A stretch of DNA of 64,000 nucleotides from the NCBI RefSeq assembly GCF_963678975.1, contig NC_089274.1, positions 1,290,001-1,354,000 on the forward strand. Direction: 5' to 3'. The notes under the pieces were generated by a model, which did not search any database, had not been told where the DNA came from, and saw only the letters and a list, made by a program, of their open reading frames with translations. Of the stretch, positions 17,001 through 29,350 are shown piece after piece (the stretch's first letter is position 1; each line of letters begins with the position of its first letter). The DNA comes from Dysidea avara (taxonomy: Eukaryota; Porifera; Demospongiae; Dictyoceratida; Dysideidae). The translations under genes were made by a program, and so were the position numbers.

Positions 17001-19344
17001 TTTGTCCCTTTTGAGCACCTAGTTATGAAAAAAATTCTTAAAGAATAATTTGTTAATTCGTTCATTAATTAGAAAATATTCATATTCTAAAAATTAGATA
17101 TTTGTTTCACCCCTACTGCAAACACACATGCATAAACTACAATACTGGAGGATTGGCTCAGTGACCAATAAAGGCAATAGAGCATAAATAACAATTATGT
17201 TATTATGATAACCCCAAACATTGCATCACTTCTTGGTATGCTAATATACCTGAGATGGAGTGGTCACTAATGATCTCAATGCTCCACGATATATGTACAC
17301 CACTCCAGTGTAGTCAGTGCCGTCACTAGGATGTTGCCCCACCTCCTCTGGGGCTGCTATAGCAACGTCTAGAACAGCAACAACACATTATAGAAACCTT
17401 GTAAATAATGAGACATACCCTTAAAGCCATCCCCATCAAGGTCTCCAATGTTCTCAACAGATAAACCAAAACGACCAATTTTTCCACAGGGGGATTGTAT
17501 CCTGACAGGATCACTGGTAAGAGCACCATTATTGTTGACATAGAAGTAAACCACTCCTCTCTCGAGATTACACAGTGGACACCCAACAACCAGACTGTCA
17601 AATCTGGAGGTGAACAACATGTGATTATAAGGGAGTAAACTGATCTAGTATGCACATAACTGCACGCATCACACACAGTTATACACTCACCCATCAACTT
17701 GTGGTAATACAGCAAAGTCATATCCAAAGTAACCATTAATCTAATAAAGGTAATACTCATCATCCACCATTATTCAACCATTACACACACCTCTTCACCA
17801 ACTGCGACAGTAATGATGCTAGCCTGGTAGACGTCACTCCATGCTGTTACCTCCCCTCGATGCTGGGAGCTGCGCGGAGCACTAGCTATCACTTCTGCTT
17901 GTAACAAGTCAATAGTTACTTGGAGACAAGAATGACAACACAAACTTACGAGGATTAGGGACATCAGATCGTGACACTGTGATGTAACCAAGTTCAATGT
18001 GAAACCCTAGGTCATGGAATGCAGTGATACCATAACAAAGCCATACTACAGCACATTCCATTACACTACACTGTACATACCTAGGTAACCATTAACTCCA
18101 GAATCTGTTGAGAGGGTGTTTGAATTTAATCCATCGTTGAAATTCAAATCCACAGGGTCTGTCCTTGACTCGTACAACCTTCCAAATGGATGAAGACCTG
18201 AGATAAGAGGGGAATGGGCCTCACATGATATGACATCACATGATGTTAACTAACCATTTCCTCCACTTAGAGGACTGGAAGCAGTAAAGAGTGTATCATT
18301 ACCCTAATGTGAGATAGTATTTATGAGCATTTGTGGGTACACTCATTGCATACACACGTACTCACACAAACATTTACCCTTGTTGATAAACGAACACTAG
18401 TGCCAAATAATCTGAACGAGGTACTGGCAGGTCCAAACAGCTGGTCAACTAAAAATGGGGACACATTCAAACAAGGACCATAATAAGTAGTTTCTTACTG
18501 TACGGAATCTGAAGGTACGGCACAGTAAGGTTGTTATTATGCAGCATAACACAACGACCGTCATGATCAAGTAATATAACACCCCCTGTAGCAGCTCGTC
18601 TCACCAGCGTGTAGTGGGGTGCACATGACTAAACAATAAACAACTTCTTATAAGGAGACCAACCACAACACAACAACTCACAATTGCAAATTCATTGATG
18701 GAATCAAGCGAGTACCCCAGCAATTGGCCATCAATAGCACTGACATCGTCACTATGAGATGACTCCAACACTGGGAGATTACTTCTGAACGTCAATCCTT
18801 GATCTAAAACACAACTCCAGCTATAACAACTATATATACACATCATTTCTTCAAAACATCAGTGTATTTAATATGAAAGATATAAAATGCTCTATCCACG
18901 TACACATAACAATTATATTCACCATCATATCTGTCAAAAATTTCCAGTCTGCTACAGCTGTCGCTACTATCGTTAAGGTCACAGCGATACACCGCACCAG
19001 TTCGGAGACCGCCAGAGCCTATTTCTCTAGGCGCCCCAACAAGAATGCTAGGTGAGGTAACATAATATTTAGTAAGTTAGCAATTAAAACAGCACAAAAT
19101 CGAGGAAGAAGCGAGGGTAGCTAGCTACGAGTAAAGCAAAAACATACACGCTAGCTTACCTCGTGGAATCGTCTGGAAACGAGTGAGGTGTTAATGAAAA
19201 TCCAAACAGCGAGTCAGTCTTGTTCCCGCCTGAAAACAGCCTAGCCACTTGCTCGTCCAAGTTGAAGCATTCAGCCTGCTGGTCTGGTACAGCAAACAAT
19301 AAGGTCCATAAAACTATCGTACGCAGCAAAAGATGCGATGCCAT
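7375..19344 (-). CDS. Integrin alpha subunit (29 exons)
   Basis: Cell-adhesion receptor chain. Exons, 5' to 3': 19160-19344, 18923-19047, 18682-18803, 18499-18628, 18378-18448, 18255-18303, 18081-18197, 17950-18006, 17791-17894, 17691-17740, 17419-17603, 17250-17368, 16387-16523, 15837-16018, 14229-14368, 13916-14014, 13664-13737, 13478-13613, 12209-12286, 12063-12154, 11618-11816, 8964-9095, 8775-8857, 8550-8715, 8365-8490, 8209-8304, 8064-8156, 7882-8007, 7375-7833. All phases agree, giving 1244 codons with the stop. It has a signal peptide and FNLD at the mature N-terminus, then a beta-propeller with ILVGAPRE, SCAPHYTLV, DLDGDGFKD and DIDSNGYPD. The thigh and calf follow, including DCPNTTCGVIICDI, one TM segment and GYFTRK (variant of GFFKR). 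No I domain lies between blades 2 and 3. The 8775-8857 and 8550-8715 exons are the weakest. An AATAAA on this strand lies at 7324-7329. Confidence 0.92.
9465..9600 (+). repeat. ATACAGTA-hairpin repeat, copy 1
   Basis: Ends in ATACAGTACAGTAGTACTGTATAGTAGGG, an imperfect palindrome followed by AGTAGGG. Related copies: 13290-13412 (-), 36118-36299 (+), 42236-42340 (-), 54295-54420 (+), 59350-59525 (-). Confidence 0.7.
9718..9920. mobile_element. Foldback MITE
   Basis: Inverted arms: AAACAAGGGAGGTCATCTAC on the left and GTAGATAACCTCCCTTGTTT on the right, extended outward through ATTTCT/AGAAAT and GTGTAAG/CTTACAC. Non-coding. Confidence 0.75.
9994..10199. mobile_element. TA-flanked MITE, CCGTATAG family
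   Basis: 206 bp. Ends CCGTATAGCTGGAAATTTTC and its inverted counterpart closing in CTATACGG, flanked by TA on both sides, as in Tc1/mariner-type insertion. Internal hairpins around CGTGAA. Relatives at 27401-27541 and, as a partial copy, about 60010-60070. Confidence 0.8.
12540..12770. mobile_element. Palindromic MITE (integrin intron)
   Basis: Inverted arms: AAAAAGTACTGAAATTAGCT...GTAAAACAATAAGAGGTGTT on the left mirror AACACTTCTTATTGTTTTAC...AGCTTGTTTCAGTACTTTTT on the right. Followed by GGTCCCTACTCTAGTTGAAA. Another copy lies at 48170-48365 and a terminal fragment at 49086-49130. Confidence 0.8.
12900..13412. repeat. Composite repeat region in an integrin intron
   Basis: 12900-13110 carries a repeat sharing GCATTGTAYGTACTGCGGT with 29795-29820. 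13290-13412 is an inverted copy of the ATACAGTA-hairpin repeat. The open frame at 12947-13165 is within this repeat and is not an integrin exon. Confidence 0.55.
13780..13880. repeat. CA-rich simple repeat
   Basis: Interrupted (CA)n and CATGCA runs in the integrin intron between exons 13916-14014 and 13664-13737. Confidence 0.8.
14369..15836 (-). other. Integrin intron, nothing recognised
   Basis: 1.47-kb intron between integrin exons; AT-rich, no repeat or open frame that could be supported. Confidence 0.6.
16560..16920. repeat. GACCACCTCATTATAGTGACC repeats
   Basis: Two or three degenerate copies of ACCACCTCATTATAGTGACC in the integrin intron. Similar words occur at 20636-20800 (CACTTAGTGGTCACCTCTTA). 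Probably degraded short repeats. Confidence 0.45.
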
Positions 19345-20535
19345 CTAGTAGGATAAGCGAAGAACAAGTTACTGTCAAATTCCCTGTGATATCGGTATCT
19401 ATTTGGTGGCCTGGAAACCATCAATATTGCAAACCACAATCATTTGATTTTAATTAACGATGAGGAAGCCTTACAATAACAATTTATTAGACTATCATGA
19501 CTATGGTTTCTCGCGCTAAACTTGAAAACTACAGCTAGCAAATGGAGAGAAAACCATGATTATTATAATGAGACACAAACATTTACATTAACATTAAGGA
19601 ATCCTCGGTCACATGCGACCACCAGACAGGGTTGGTTAAAAACACCTGGGTGGGCATGGCAAGGGAGTACAAAACATAAAGTAAGTATACATGCATGTAC
19701 ATTTAACTAACTAACTGAAGAGTCAGTCTGGGGAGGCAAGAAACCACTCACGACAGTCCCTAGCCATAAATATTCTTTGAGAACAGCAGCTCAATACAAT
19801 TTCTCAGGTGAAGTACGTGCAACCAAGATGAATGCACATGTAGCTGCTGTGCAATGAAACTGTATACAGTGACATTACAGTCTCACCAGCCACCCTGTAT
19901 TTTGCTTTTGTCGGTTGGTTGGGGGAAAAAAAAGAAAAAAAATACAGACCAAATGTGACTGAATTTGACAAAACAAGGCTTCGACGCACAAAGCTTTGTT
20001 AGGAGATATGGCGATTTTAAGGAATCAGGTATAAAATGAAGTAAGAAGACGATTGGAATCCAGAGGCCAAGTTTGGGCTCTCCATGGCCCTCCATGGCCC
20101 TCAGATTACTCCAAATTGACTGGGAACACTATTGGCGAGCTCTCTGTGAAGTCCCAGCTCACTACACACCATTATCACAAAGCCATGGCCATTTAATGGC
20201 ACCAATCTCCCACTCGTGGCTTTGACAGGGTCGGAAGAAAGCTGCTACAGAAACCAGACTTGCCAGTCCTGAAGGAAGTACAGTGTGAAGTATGATAGTG
20301 TATTAGAACAGCAATCCATTTCTGGTAAAATCGTAAGTTTGATTTTGTGTGTGTAGAAGCCTTGTTATATGAAATCCGGTCACAAATGACAACCTGACCA
20401 ATGACAAAAGAAAAATACTGGCTGGCTGGCAAGACTGGTGACCGTGATTATTATATTATAGCTGGTACTGCTACATATATCCAATAATATAACCAGCTAT
20501 ACTAGTACGTACCACTAGTCTGTGCTGTGGAGGGA

Positions 20536-20554
20536 GGGGGGGGGGGGGGGGGGG
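20536..20554 (+). repeat. G19 homopolymer
   Basis: Nineteen consecutive G after GGAGGGA, able to form a G-quadruplex. A C-rich run sits at about 28748-28761. Confidence 0.9.
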
Positions 20555-20859
20555 TACTGAGCAACACAAAACATAGTCGGTAGTTGTGATCCAGGAAATT
20601 GGAAACAATGGAAACAGACATTATACATGTAAAAACCTCACTTAGTGGTCACCTCTTAAAGACCACTTCTGTACCACATTGTAATATTAGGTTCTAAGGC
20701 ATACTTAATGATCTAATTGATTACACCACTTCATATAACTATGGTCACCATTTATAAAGACCGGCAACCTCTCTACAAAGACCACCTCTTGACATGGTAA
20801 GCTCCATACATGACTCACACAGAAAGGGAGGGGTCAATGTTATCTCCCATATTAAATGC

Positions 20860-20935
20860 TATCCCACTAGGGACCTGTGAGAAGGCTAAAGCCTGTGAAA
20901 TACAGGGAGTCAGAAACATGTAACTGAAACGTTGA
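20860..20935 (+). repeat. Fragment of a retroelement also at 23885-23955
   Basis: GGGACCTGTGAGAAGG and ATACAGGGAGTCAGAAACAT recur with small changes at 23895-23950, where they follow RT-like remnants. Treated as the 3' part of the same element. Confidence 0.5.
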
Positions 20936-21269
20936 AGAATGCAGAAAAAATCCCAGTGGTGACTTGATCCCCCGCAACATGCATTGCAGGGGATCAAGTC
21001 ACCATTTTGGGTCTTGGATTTTTTTTCAAGTCACCATTTTTGTTGACATATTTTGGTCCACATGTTGCGGTTCTTTTTTTTCTTTTTTTTCTATATATCT
21101 CTATTGTTTAGTTTGTACCAGAATGTGTCATACAAAAATAGTCCATGCCAATGAAGTGTAGGTAACCCGCTACTAGTGTATCAAATGAGGTCTCACTATA
21201 AGATGATGACATTGAAAGCCTAGGTCTTTAGCTATTATCACAAAATGGTCTTATTTATAGGGTCATTGA

Positions 21270-21453
21270 TACAGTGGAACCTCTCTTAACAAACTCCCCG
21301 AATTAAGGACACAATAGAAAAACTTCTATAATAAGGACAAAAAATTTTGGTCCCAACAGGTCTCATTTTTTACCTCTGAGAGGAAAACTTCTATATATAT
21401 ATATTACAGCAAAAAGTAACAGGGTCACAAAATGTCCGTAGGTTCCACTGTAA
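21270..21453. mobile_element. Short terminal-inverted-repeat element
   Basis: 184 bp, ends ACAGTGGAACCT and AGGTTCCACTGT, inner words TTAAGGACA and TTTGGTCCCAA. Non-coding. 29143-29350 is a diverged copy. Confidence 0.65.
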
Positions 21454-22989
21454 TGCCTTTGAAATGTAATTACAATGTGGTTTTGTATGGAGGTGCACGG
21501 TCTTTGAAAGAAGGTGGTCTTTAAAGATGCCCACTAAACAAGGGTTTTCTCTATAGGATAAATTTTTGACCATTTCCGTTTCCATTCCACTTTCTGTTTT
21601 CAGCTGGAACCCTATTTTTTTTAGCTTGTCAATGAAAACAATCAATATCCTATTAGTTTAAAGGCTGGATCTAGTATTAGACCAGTAAAGTCTGCAGCTG
21701 CAACATGATGGCCCATTAAAATGCCATATGAAACATATTGTTTTCTCAGCCTGCAGGCAGTAAACAAAATGACTGAAAATGCTATTTTCAAGGGTGTTCA
21801 TTAAAGTTTCAGTCGCATTTCTAATACACGCAGTTCTGTAGAATCATGTACAAGGACGTGTATCATTTATTTATTGAAGGTGTGTTATTGGATGAACTTT
21901 TTAATTGCATGGTTACAGGTAGCCATAAAATCATTGGAACATTGGTGTATATACCGAACAACAAGGTATCTCTGCAATAGTAATTAGATTTGATCAGCAT
22001 TGCAAGGCCTGAAGGATAATTGCTTGATTAGTGTATTCACTGAAGGGATTTCAATAATTTTATGTCCACTTAAAACCGGCTTCATCATTCAATAACCTTT
22101 TGTTATACATCTTTGGTAAAGAAGCGATAGCTACACCATCCCCCTTGTACATAATACTACAGAACAGATTAATAAAAAAAACCTCGAAAATAACATTTTC
22201 AGCCATTTTGTTGAGAAAACAATTTGCTTGTTAATGGACCATCACTGATGTTGCAGCTGAATGTTCCTGTAGGTCTAGTAGTAGATTAAAATAGCTAATA
22301 GGACATTGATAGTTTTCAATGTAAACAAATAACTTATTGACACGGCTGGGTTCCAAAAGACTCTTTACATGCCTCCCCATAAGAAATTTGGTGCTTTTAT
22401 CAAAAAGTGAACGATTTTGTGACTTATGCACTGGACTAATGGTAATGCCAGTTAGAATATCATGCTCTTCCTGACTGAAATTTACCTACTTCATCAGCAT
22501 TTAACAATCCCTTTGATAAAACTTCAATCTCTAACATTTTTTTTTTGTTTTATCCTGGCTTTAGTGACTTATGTTCATTTATGACACCAGCCATCATCTC
22601 ATCATTTTCTGGCTACACTGCATGTTTAATAAACTATTACAGGCTAGCATATATCTCCATCTATGTAGATGGTCATGCACTCCCCTGGTACATAAGAGGG
22701 ATTCTATTGCAATAACCTGGGGACATTTTGTTTGACTTCAGCAGTTGGTAAACTGCTTTGCAAGATTTTGGCTGTTCACCTGGAACATTATTTACTACCA
22801 ACTCATTTGTCAACACGTCAGTTTAGGAGGTATATGGCTATAGTGCTTTCCTCCAAACCTCCACTGATGATGACATTCATTGATCTCAACGATTAATTTT
22901 GGATCAGTGCCACACAATTATATCTTTGACATGCTAAGAGCTGTACAGATTCCAGTCTCTGTTGTAGTTTACACATGAAATTGACAAGG

Positions 22990-23155
22990 AGAAACATCCT
23001 GACCGCCTGGCAGACTCCTGTAAGCATTCGAGCGTTAATCGGATGGTTGCAGGTTCAAGGCTACCCAGGTCCAATCATGGCACTTTATGTGACAGGCTGT
23101 AGGACCAGGTGTCCTACAGTTGTGCTGTAAAGCCTCAATAAATAAATATACAAAG
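22990..23155 (+). mobile_element. Candidate tRNA-derived SINE
   Basis: CCGCCTGGCAGACTCC followed by GGTTGCAGGTTCAAGGCT resembles Pol III A and B boxes. It ends in AAAGCCTCAATAAATAAATA, and a similar tail (AAAGCCTAAATAAATAAA) is at 49349-49367. The match to the B-box consensus is imperfect. Confidence 0.45.
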
Positions 23156-23199
23156 TATTCACAGTTGTATGCTGTGGTCAAATGTAAAGTTATATGCCG

Positions 23200-24110
23200 T
23201 GATATCTTTCAAGGTGATACCATGTCACCTATAATTTACTCACTGTTTTGCTTAGCAAGCAAAACAATGGATAAATTATGATTTTCGCTTCAAATTGATG
23301 GTCCCTATTCCCTCCCTAATTCTCATGATTATCCTCCTGTTAAAACATTTATATTAAGTAGCTGGAGCCAAACAATGAACAGCCTGGGTGGTAAGGTGAT
23401 AGAATATTTTGGCGATGGCTTCTCACAGTTCTTTACAGTGATTCTCTGACTCCATGGTAACCAGCAGAAGTTGTTTGCCTCTCAGATGTGTATGAAAGGA
23501 CCTTTTCATGTTAAAGAACATTCAGTAAAGGGCTATATGGATGATGCCATAATATTGATTTCTGCTTCAGAATAGATCAAAATGTGTTTGAAATGTGCTT
23601 ATAAAAAGTGTTGATTTATCAGAATTACTATTATTCATATTCATCTTACAATAGACTGTGTCGGCAGTCACACTAAGATGGAGAATTTGGCAACCAAATA
23701 CCTTAAACAGTGGCTTAAGTGCTCCAGAGAAATCCTGGAGTGTGCTCTCCTAGTATTTCCTAAACTGTTAAGCATTGCAAGCTAAGCAACATTGTCTGAT
23801 ACAATGCTTCAGGAATCAGCTTTACAACCAGACCTTGGCCGGTTTTGGGCTGCTTCAGTGTGACATCATTCTTTATTCTGTGAATGCACTATAGGGACCT
23901 GCACGTGAGAAGGTGTAAAGCCTGTGCCAATACAGGGAGTCAGAAACATGTAACGTGGAATCCTTACCCAGACGAGGAAACAGTTAGACACCATATTCCG
24001 CCTTCTGCTAAAAAACTGTACAGAAAGTTGCTACTGCTAAGGAGAAAGCTATGTGTACTAATAACTAATGTAAATTTAAAGATGCTCCTTCCCTTGAAAT
24101 ATCACTGAAC
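23200..24110 (+). mobile_element. Degenerate non-LTR reverse transcriptase remnant
   Basis: Several frames carry pieces of a reverse transcriptase. GYMDDAIILIS with the YMDD catalytic box is at 23534-23545. The downstream piece KYLKQWLK (about 23697-23720) resembles the region after the catalytic box in metazoan retroelements of the FMDD type. Stops and frameshifts throughout. Not active. Confidence 0.6.
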
Positions 24111-24599
24111 TCACTTGTGGAACAGACTGTTACTTGGATTTCATCCTGGCCATCACATTCATTCCACTGAGGGCCTCCTCTGATACTCTTCCAACTTCAA
24201 TGAATTTACAACTTTGACAAATTCAAACAGTTCTATAGCTGACTTTATACATTACTGAATAAGGTGTTTGGATTAAGAGGATTGAAGTCTAAATATATAT
24301 ACAAACCATGAACAGTTGTCCTGCATGGCAACCTTTTTAAGGGTTACCATTGTACCTTTATGTGTATCAATATAGTATGCATGGAGTCTGAGAGACCATT
24401 CATAGCCTATGCAAGTTACATGCTGTCATAAGATTTGACTTGCTACTGCCAGAATGCTGGAAAGACATGAATGATGGCAAAATAGTCACCCAAATATGAG
24501 TGGTCTCATCATGTTAAGGATCAGTCATACAAGCTATATGTAGCTATAGCTGAAATCATAACTATTTGAACTGACTAACATTAGAACTTAGAAGGAATC

Positions 24600-24820
24600 C
24601 AGCCAAACTACATCATGTTTTACAAACTTAATAATCTAATTTCAATATCATATGACCGCCATCTTATACCCAGTCTTCTGCATCCACCTGGGGTCACAAC
24701 ATGTGGCAGCAGGCCGGTTCAAACACATAATTTATACTCCTTCTTTCCCTCTTCCATCGGACTATGGAACACTCTCCCTGAACATATCGTCATTTTGAAC
24801 ACTTTTAAAGTTTAGTTTAA
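24600..24820 (+). mobile_element. LINE C-terminal remnant
   Basis: Open piece ending YSFFPSSIGLWNTLPEHIV, the conserved C-terminal tail (FPR.I.LWN.LP) of LINE reverse transcriptases, followed by AT-rich sequence. The 5' part is missing. Confidence 0.65.
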
Positions 24821-25419
24821 ATGTTTATATACTCAATTCTAAGTTTTGTATGCTATAAATGAATATATTAATAAAATATAATAATAAGCAACACCTGTGT
24901 AGGCTATATCTTAGGATTTGCTGAATCAGTATTGGAATATTTGAATGTTTCACTAGGCTATTGTGATATTTGAAGTGGTGCATGGGGTACAAGATGAAAA
25001 CAAACTTGTGAATTCCCATTCTGCATTCTATAGCCCGGTATCTAATAATGATCAAATCAATCATCAATCAATCAATATAAATGTAGTACCTGTATCATAC
25101 ATCTCAGCTGCAAAGTTAATTTGGAGGAAAAGCTAAGGTCAATCATGGATTCCCATCTTCTCAACAACAAAATGAGTTGAGGGGCTTCAAAGCTGCTCTT
25201 CTATCAGAATTGTGTGTGCTACTCTGCATGATGTACTACAGTTGAGCCTTATGGCATAATGAGATCACAGTAATAGAGATGAGATTATTTTTCTCTTAAC
25301 TGTTTTAATTGCAGCTATTTCACTTGATATGCTCAACAATTTATCTATTCTAGCTGGTCAGAATCAACCTCAAGCTCAAAAGAAGTATTGACTGCACTAT
25401 TAGAGTATCTTATTCTCCA

Positions 25420-25703
25420 CATGCTGTTCCTACACCTTGTGTGACTGCTAGTAATAAAACAGTCACACAAGGTGTAGGAACAACAGCAGAGGCTGCTGGT
25501 TCTTCTAATAGTGACAATTGTACATGTCAGTGTAGGGATGCCAGCAAGTTAAAGAAAAATAAACTGGTGCTCACATAATAGGTGCAGTTTTTATGAAGTG
25601 CACACTGAGGGACACAAATTTTGCACAATTCACATCTTCATAAACTTGCTGGCATCCCTACACAGTTGTCATTATTAGAAGGACTGATGACCTCTGCCAC
25701 TGT
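25420..25703. mobile_element. Two nested foldbacks
   Basis: First hairpin: CTGTTCCTACACCTTGTGTG pairs with CACACAAGGTGTAGGAACA. Second: GTGTAGGGATGCCAGCAAGTT pairs with AACTTGCTGGCATCCCTACAC, with arms extending out to CAGAGG/CCTCTG. Non-coding. Confidence 0.75.
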
Positions 25704-26019
25704 AGCAATCCCAAGTTGAGACCTCTTCCAAATGTGTTGAGGGTCACACATGTGCTAGGAACAGGTTATGTTGTTACCTACCTTCATGCACTGCATGTAC
25801 TATTAGCAAATAGAGATAATTTTTTAAAATACTTCTAGACACTGAACAAGTCTTATTTTTGCATCAACGTATAGAGCAAACTTATGGAGGAAAGAATCAG
25901 ACTTGTATTGTATACCCTTTAAAAGTGTGCCTACATTTATACAGTGTATGCACTATTAGAGATTATTATACTATATCTAGAAGTAATTTTAAAAAAAATA
26001 CTCCTAGCCACTGATTTTT

Positions 26020-26335
26020 ACTGTGATACATCAACACCTATGGAGGAAACAATGAGACTTGTATGCCCTTTAAAAGTGTCATTCCATCTGCTCCTCCGTA
26101 TCTATTTCAGAGTCAGACATTACTTAGTTGGGACACGTATCCTCCACAATTACACATGGTCACAATCAAAGATTCATCCCTATTTCTACCAGGGTCAACT
26201 GCTACCACCACTCATTTCTGCCATCAACCATCAGAATCTGGAACTCCCTCCCTATCAAAGTTGTTGCTGTTGAAAATGTTAATGACTTTCAGACTAAATT
26301 ACACACATGCACATTAATTTTCACACACTCATAAT
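26020..26335 (+). mobile_element. Second LINE C-terminal remnant
   Basis: Contains SFLPSTIRIWNSLPIKVV followed by VNDFQTKLHTC, again the terminal LINE motif, with upstream pieces in other frames. Differs from the copy at 24600. Confidence 0.65.
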
Positions 26336-27070
26336 TGAGTTCTTTGTGCATTAAATAAATATTATTATATTCAAATTCAAAATTAATAAATGTGTTACGG
26401 TTGTTATTGTGTGTGAAAGAAAAGATTTCACATTCAGCAATAAACTGTTCGTCTGAGTGGAAGTGTATGACTGACAACACTTAGTTTATAGTAGTACGGT
26501 TTTTAGTTCAATGAGTAATGTGGGGAATCCAGCCAACATGAATCCCAGAAGGTCCACCTTTTCTATATGATGTCACAAATACAGCATTTGCTTTTGATCT
26601 TTGTTTTTACTAGTTTATTCTTCCTTAACTTGCTGGCAAAATCAGTTCATCCCTACTGAGATCTGAAACTGCTATATAATATTATATAGTGATGCCTCTG
26701 CTTCAGGATTCTTGCATGCATGCATATTGCATACATGGCAGTGGTGGAGAAGTTGAATACAAGAAAGAAAAGTATAAGCAGCACAAGATGGTCTATATTT
26801 TTTTAAATGAAATAATAGACAATCAGGAGCTTTGTTAGTCAATGGGCAACCTTAATTGAGATGATCTGACTACAGCAAAGAAATTTCAACCCTAAGTCCC
26901 TATCCATATAGCCATGTAGGCACATAGGGCTTCCCAGTTGCTGTAGCTAGATATGAAAAATACTCAAATATTTGGTGTACAGTATTGTGTAGTGTTATAC
27001 TAGACTGTTGGCACCATTGCATAAGGGAACATTATGTTTTCTGAGCACATGATCTTCATAATAGCTAGTA

Positions 27071-27878
27071 GAGCAGCATTATGCAAAAAAAATGTAATTT
27101 TTAATACAATTCTGAACTTTCCACACAAATTTCACTCCTTATGACATTCATTTTTTGATATAGTGCCATCACAGATTTGACCTTTGGTGACCATTACAGC
27201 CATTTTTGCATTTGAAAATTCATCCTTTTGCCTTTTTCTCCCTGAGGCACACATGGTTAAAACAAGCTTAAAAATTAATGGTCTCAAAGTAACAATTTGT
27301 TTTTTATTTGAAGTTAATAGGTGATTTCATTTTAAAGTTTTGACCCTTTTATTATTAGCCATGAAATTATATGAAGGTTATACCGCTCATTAGTAATTTA
27401 CCGTATAGAGGGAAACTTTGGTGAATAGCAAGCTAAATTGCATTTGGCAGACTAAACTTTGGCGAATTCATAGCAAATCGCTTATAGAGGGAAACACTTA
27501 GATGAATCGCCAAATTCATCAAAGTGTTTCCCTCTATAAGGTACACCCTAAGGGTGAATAAATTCCAAGAATTTTGTTGCTAATAAAAATGGTCATAACT
27601 TTGGAGTGGAATGAAACTAGCTATTCATTTCAAACAAAAGTCAAGTTGTTTCTTAGGTCAACACCTTCAATTTGAAACCACATTTTAAAAGCGTAAAATA
27701 ATGCCTCAGGGAAATAATACAGAAATGGTAAATTTTCTATGTAAAAATGGCTGTAAAGGTCATGAAAGGTCAAATCTGTAGTGCCAGTGGCACTATACAT
27801 CAAAAAGTAAATTATTTGTGTGGAAAATTTTGTATCACAAAGTGCGCAAAATTCCCATTTCTTTGCACTATGCTGCTC
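27071..27878. mobile_element. 808-bp foldback element, TA-flanked
   Basis: GAGCAGCATTATGCA on the left mirrors TGCACTATGCTGCTC on the right, flanked by TA. Arms run more than 150 bp: ACAGATTTGACCTTTGGTGA against its inverted copy near 27760. A smaller MITE is inserted in the middle. Confidence 0.75.
27401..27541. mobile_element. Nested TA-flanked MITE, CCGTATAG family
   Basis: 141 bp, CCGTATAGAGGGAAACTTTG against its mirrored end closing in CCTCTATAAGG, flanked by TA, inside the spacer of the 808-bp foldback. Same family as 9994-10199. Confidence 0.8.
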
Positions 27879-29142
27879 TACTATTAACTGTGTATAGTCT
27901 TGGTCAGAAATATATTTATGGGTTTCAGCTATGTATTGTTGAGATGTGGTTTTAATTGTAAAGGTCTAGTACTATAGACACAGCTTACATTAGTAGTGCA
28001 TTACAGTGTGTCTCCTAGATCTGCCCATGTATACCAGGCCATGGCAAGCCAAAAAGCCTTTTCTTCAGCCAGTCTATATATGCATAGATTTGTAACAAGG
28101 AAGCAATTTGAAATTTACCAGAAAGATTCCTGACATAGTGTAGAACATCTTTAGGCTATAGAAAAATAACCCTATAATTATAGCAATTGTAATACCTTTT
28201 TAAAAAGAAACTGTTCAGAATTTTCTATCCACTTATATTGTACTTTGTGCATAGGTCACCCTTCTTGTATAGTATTAACACTTCCCAAACTAACCAAGGA
28301 ATCCAAATTTTGAGCAAAATGTAGGAAATATTTCTACATACTTACAACAAAGTGCAAGAAATATTCATATTTTCTATATACAAAATTTCTCATTTCAAAC
28401 CATATTTCTTAAACATGCAAGGGTAAAATTCCTTTGTAGTGAGTTCAGCAACTATAGCTCTTTTGGCTACAGCTATATTCAGATTAGTCTTTTAATTGGT
28501 TGTAATGATGACCTAGCTAATGCTTATGCAGTGGCAATTGTAGACCTGACCTTTAGGGGGGAGGGGGGAAGTAGGATACAGCATAACTACTATTGTTGCA
28601 TGGCTATAATATAAAGTAGAGTTTCAGGGGTCTGGGGGTGCAACCTACAGAAGCTGCAGGATTTCAATAAAATAAAAACATGTCAAGTATATTATAATTA
28701 TACCGCAACTTTTCCCCAATATTGTTCAAAACTTAATTTTCAGTACCCTCCCCCCCCCCCAAGAATCGCTTATGGCTATGCCTGGTCCTTTTGCATGTAT
28801 TCTGGTTATCATGTCTAATTTTATGATGTGTTCTGCCAAAACAATATACATGCAATCTTGCATTCAATTGACGAATTCAAATAATCATATTTAAATGAGA
28901 ATTAGAGATTATTTATGCTTGGTTATATTTTTAATAAATTATGTTTTTATTCATTGAATGTATTAAGTTGATTGGGTTCAGAAGGATTTTGGGGAGTTTA
29001 AGTTTTAGCTCTAAACTAGGGCAGATTGTACCATATATCTTATGTGTGACAATCCATACATGTACAATTGGAACAATTGCAATTGGGAATGTTAATGTAT
29101 ATGTAAGAGTCATTTCCATTAACTACGTCCCTGTATGTTGCA

Positions 29143-29350
29143 GTGGAGCCTCTTTTGAAGGACTGACCCTCCCTGTAAAGGACACATGCAGTACATTTAA
29201 CCTCCTTATATTGGACAATTTCTGAGGTCCCTATAGACCTTTTACCAATACATTTTTTTACCTCTGAAAAAGGGCAACTTCCTTATAACAGTAAAATTGC
29301 ATCAAAATCAGTTGGTCCCAAAGTGTCCGTTAAATAGAGATTTCACTGTA
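29143..29350. mobile_element. Terminal-inverted-repeat element (CAGTGGA family)
   Basis: GCAGTGGAGCCTCTTTTGAA ... TTAAATAGAGATTTCACTGT; internal TTGGTCCCAAAGTGTCC. Relative of 21270-21453. Confidence 0.6.

Larger units (their letters stand above)
19345..22989. other. Intergenic region upstream of integrin alpha, no gene seen
   Basis: Beyond the repeats listed, no open frame with recognisable content. The bases just above 19344 would hold the integrin promoter and 5' UTR; no clear TATA box was identified. Confidence 0.6.
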
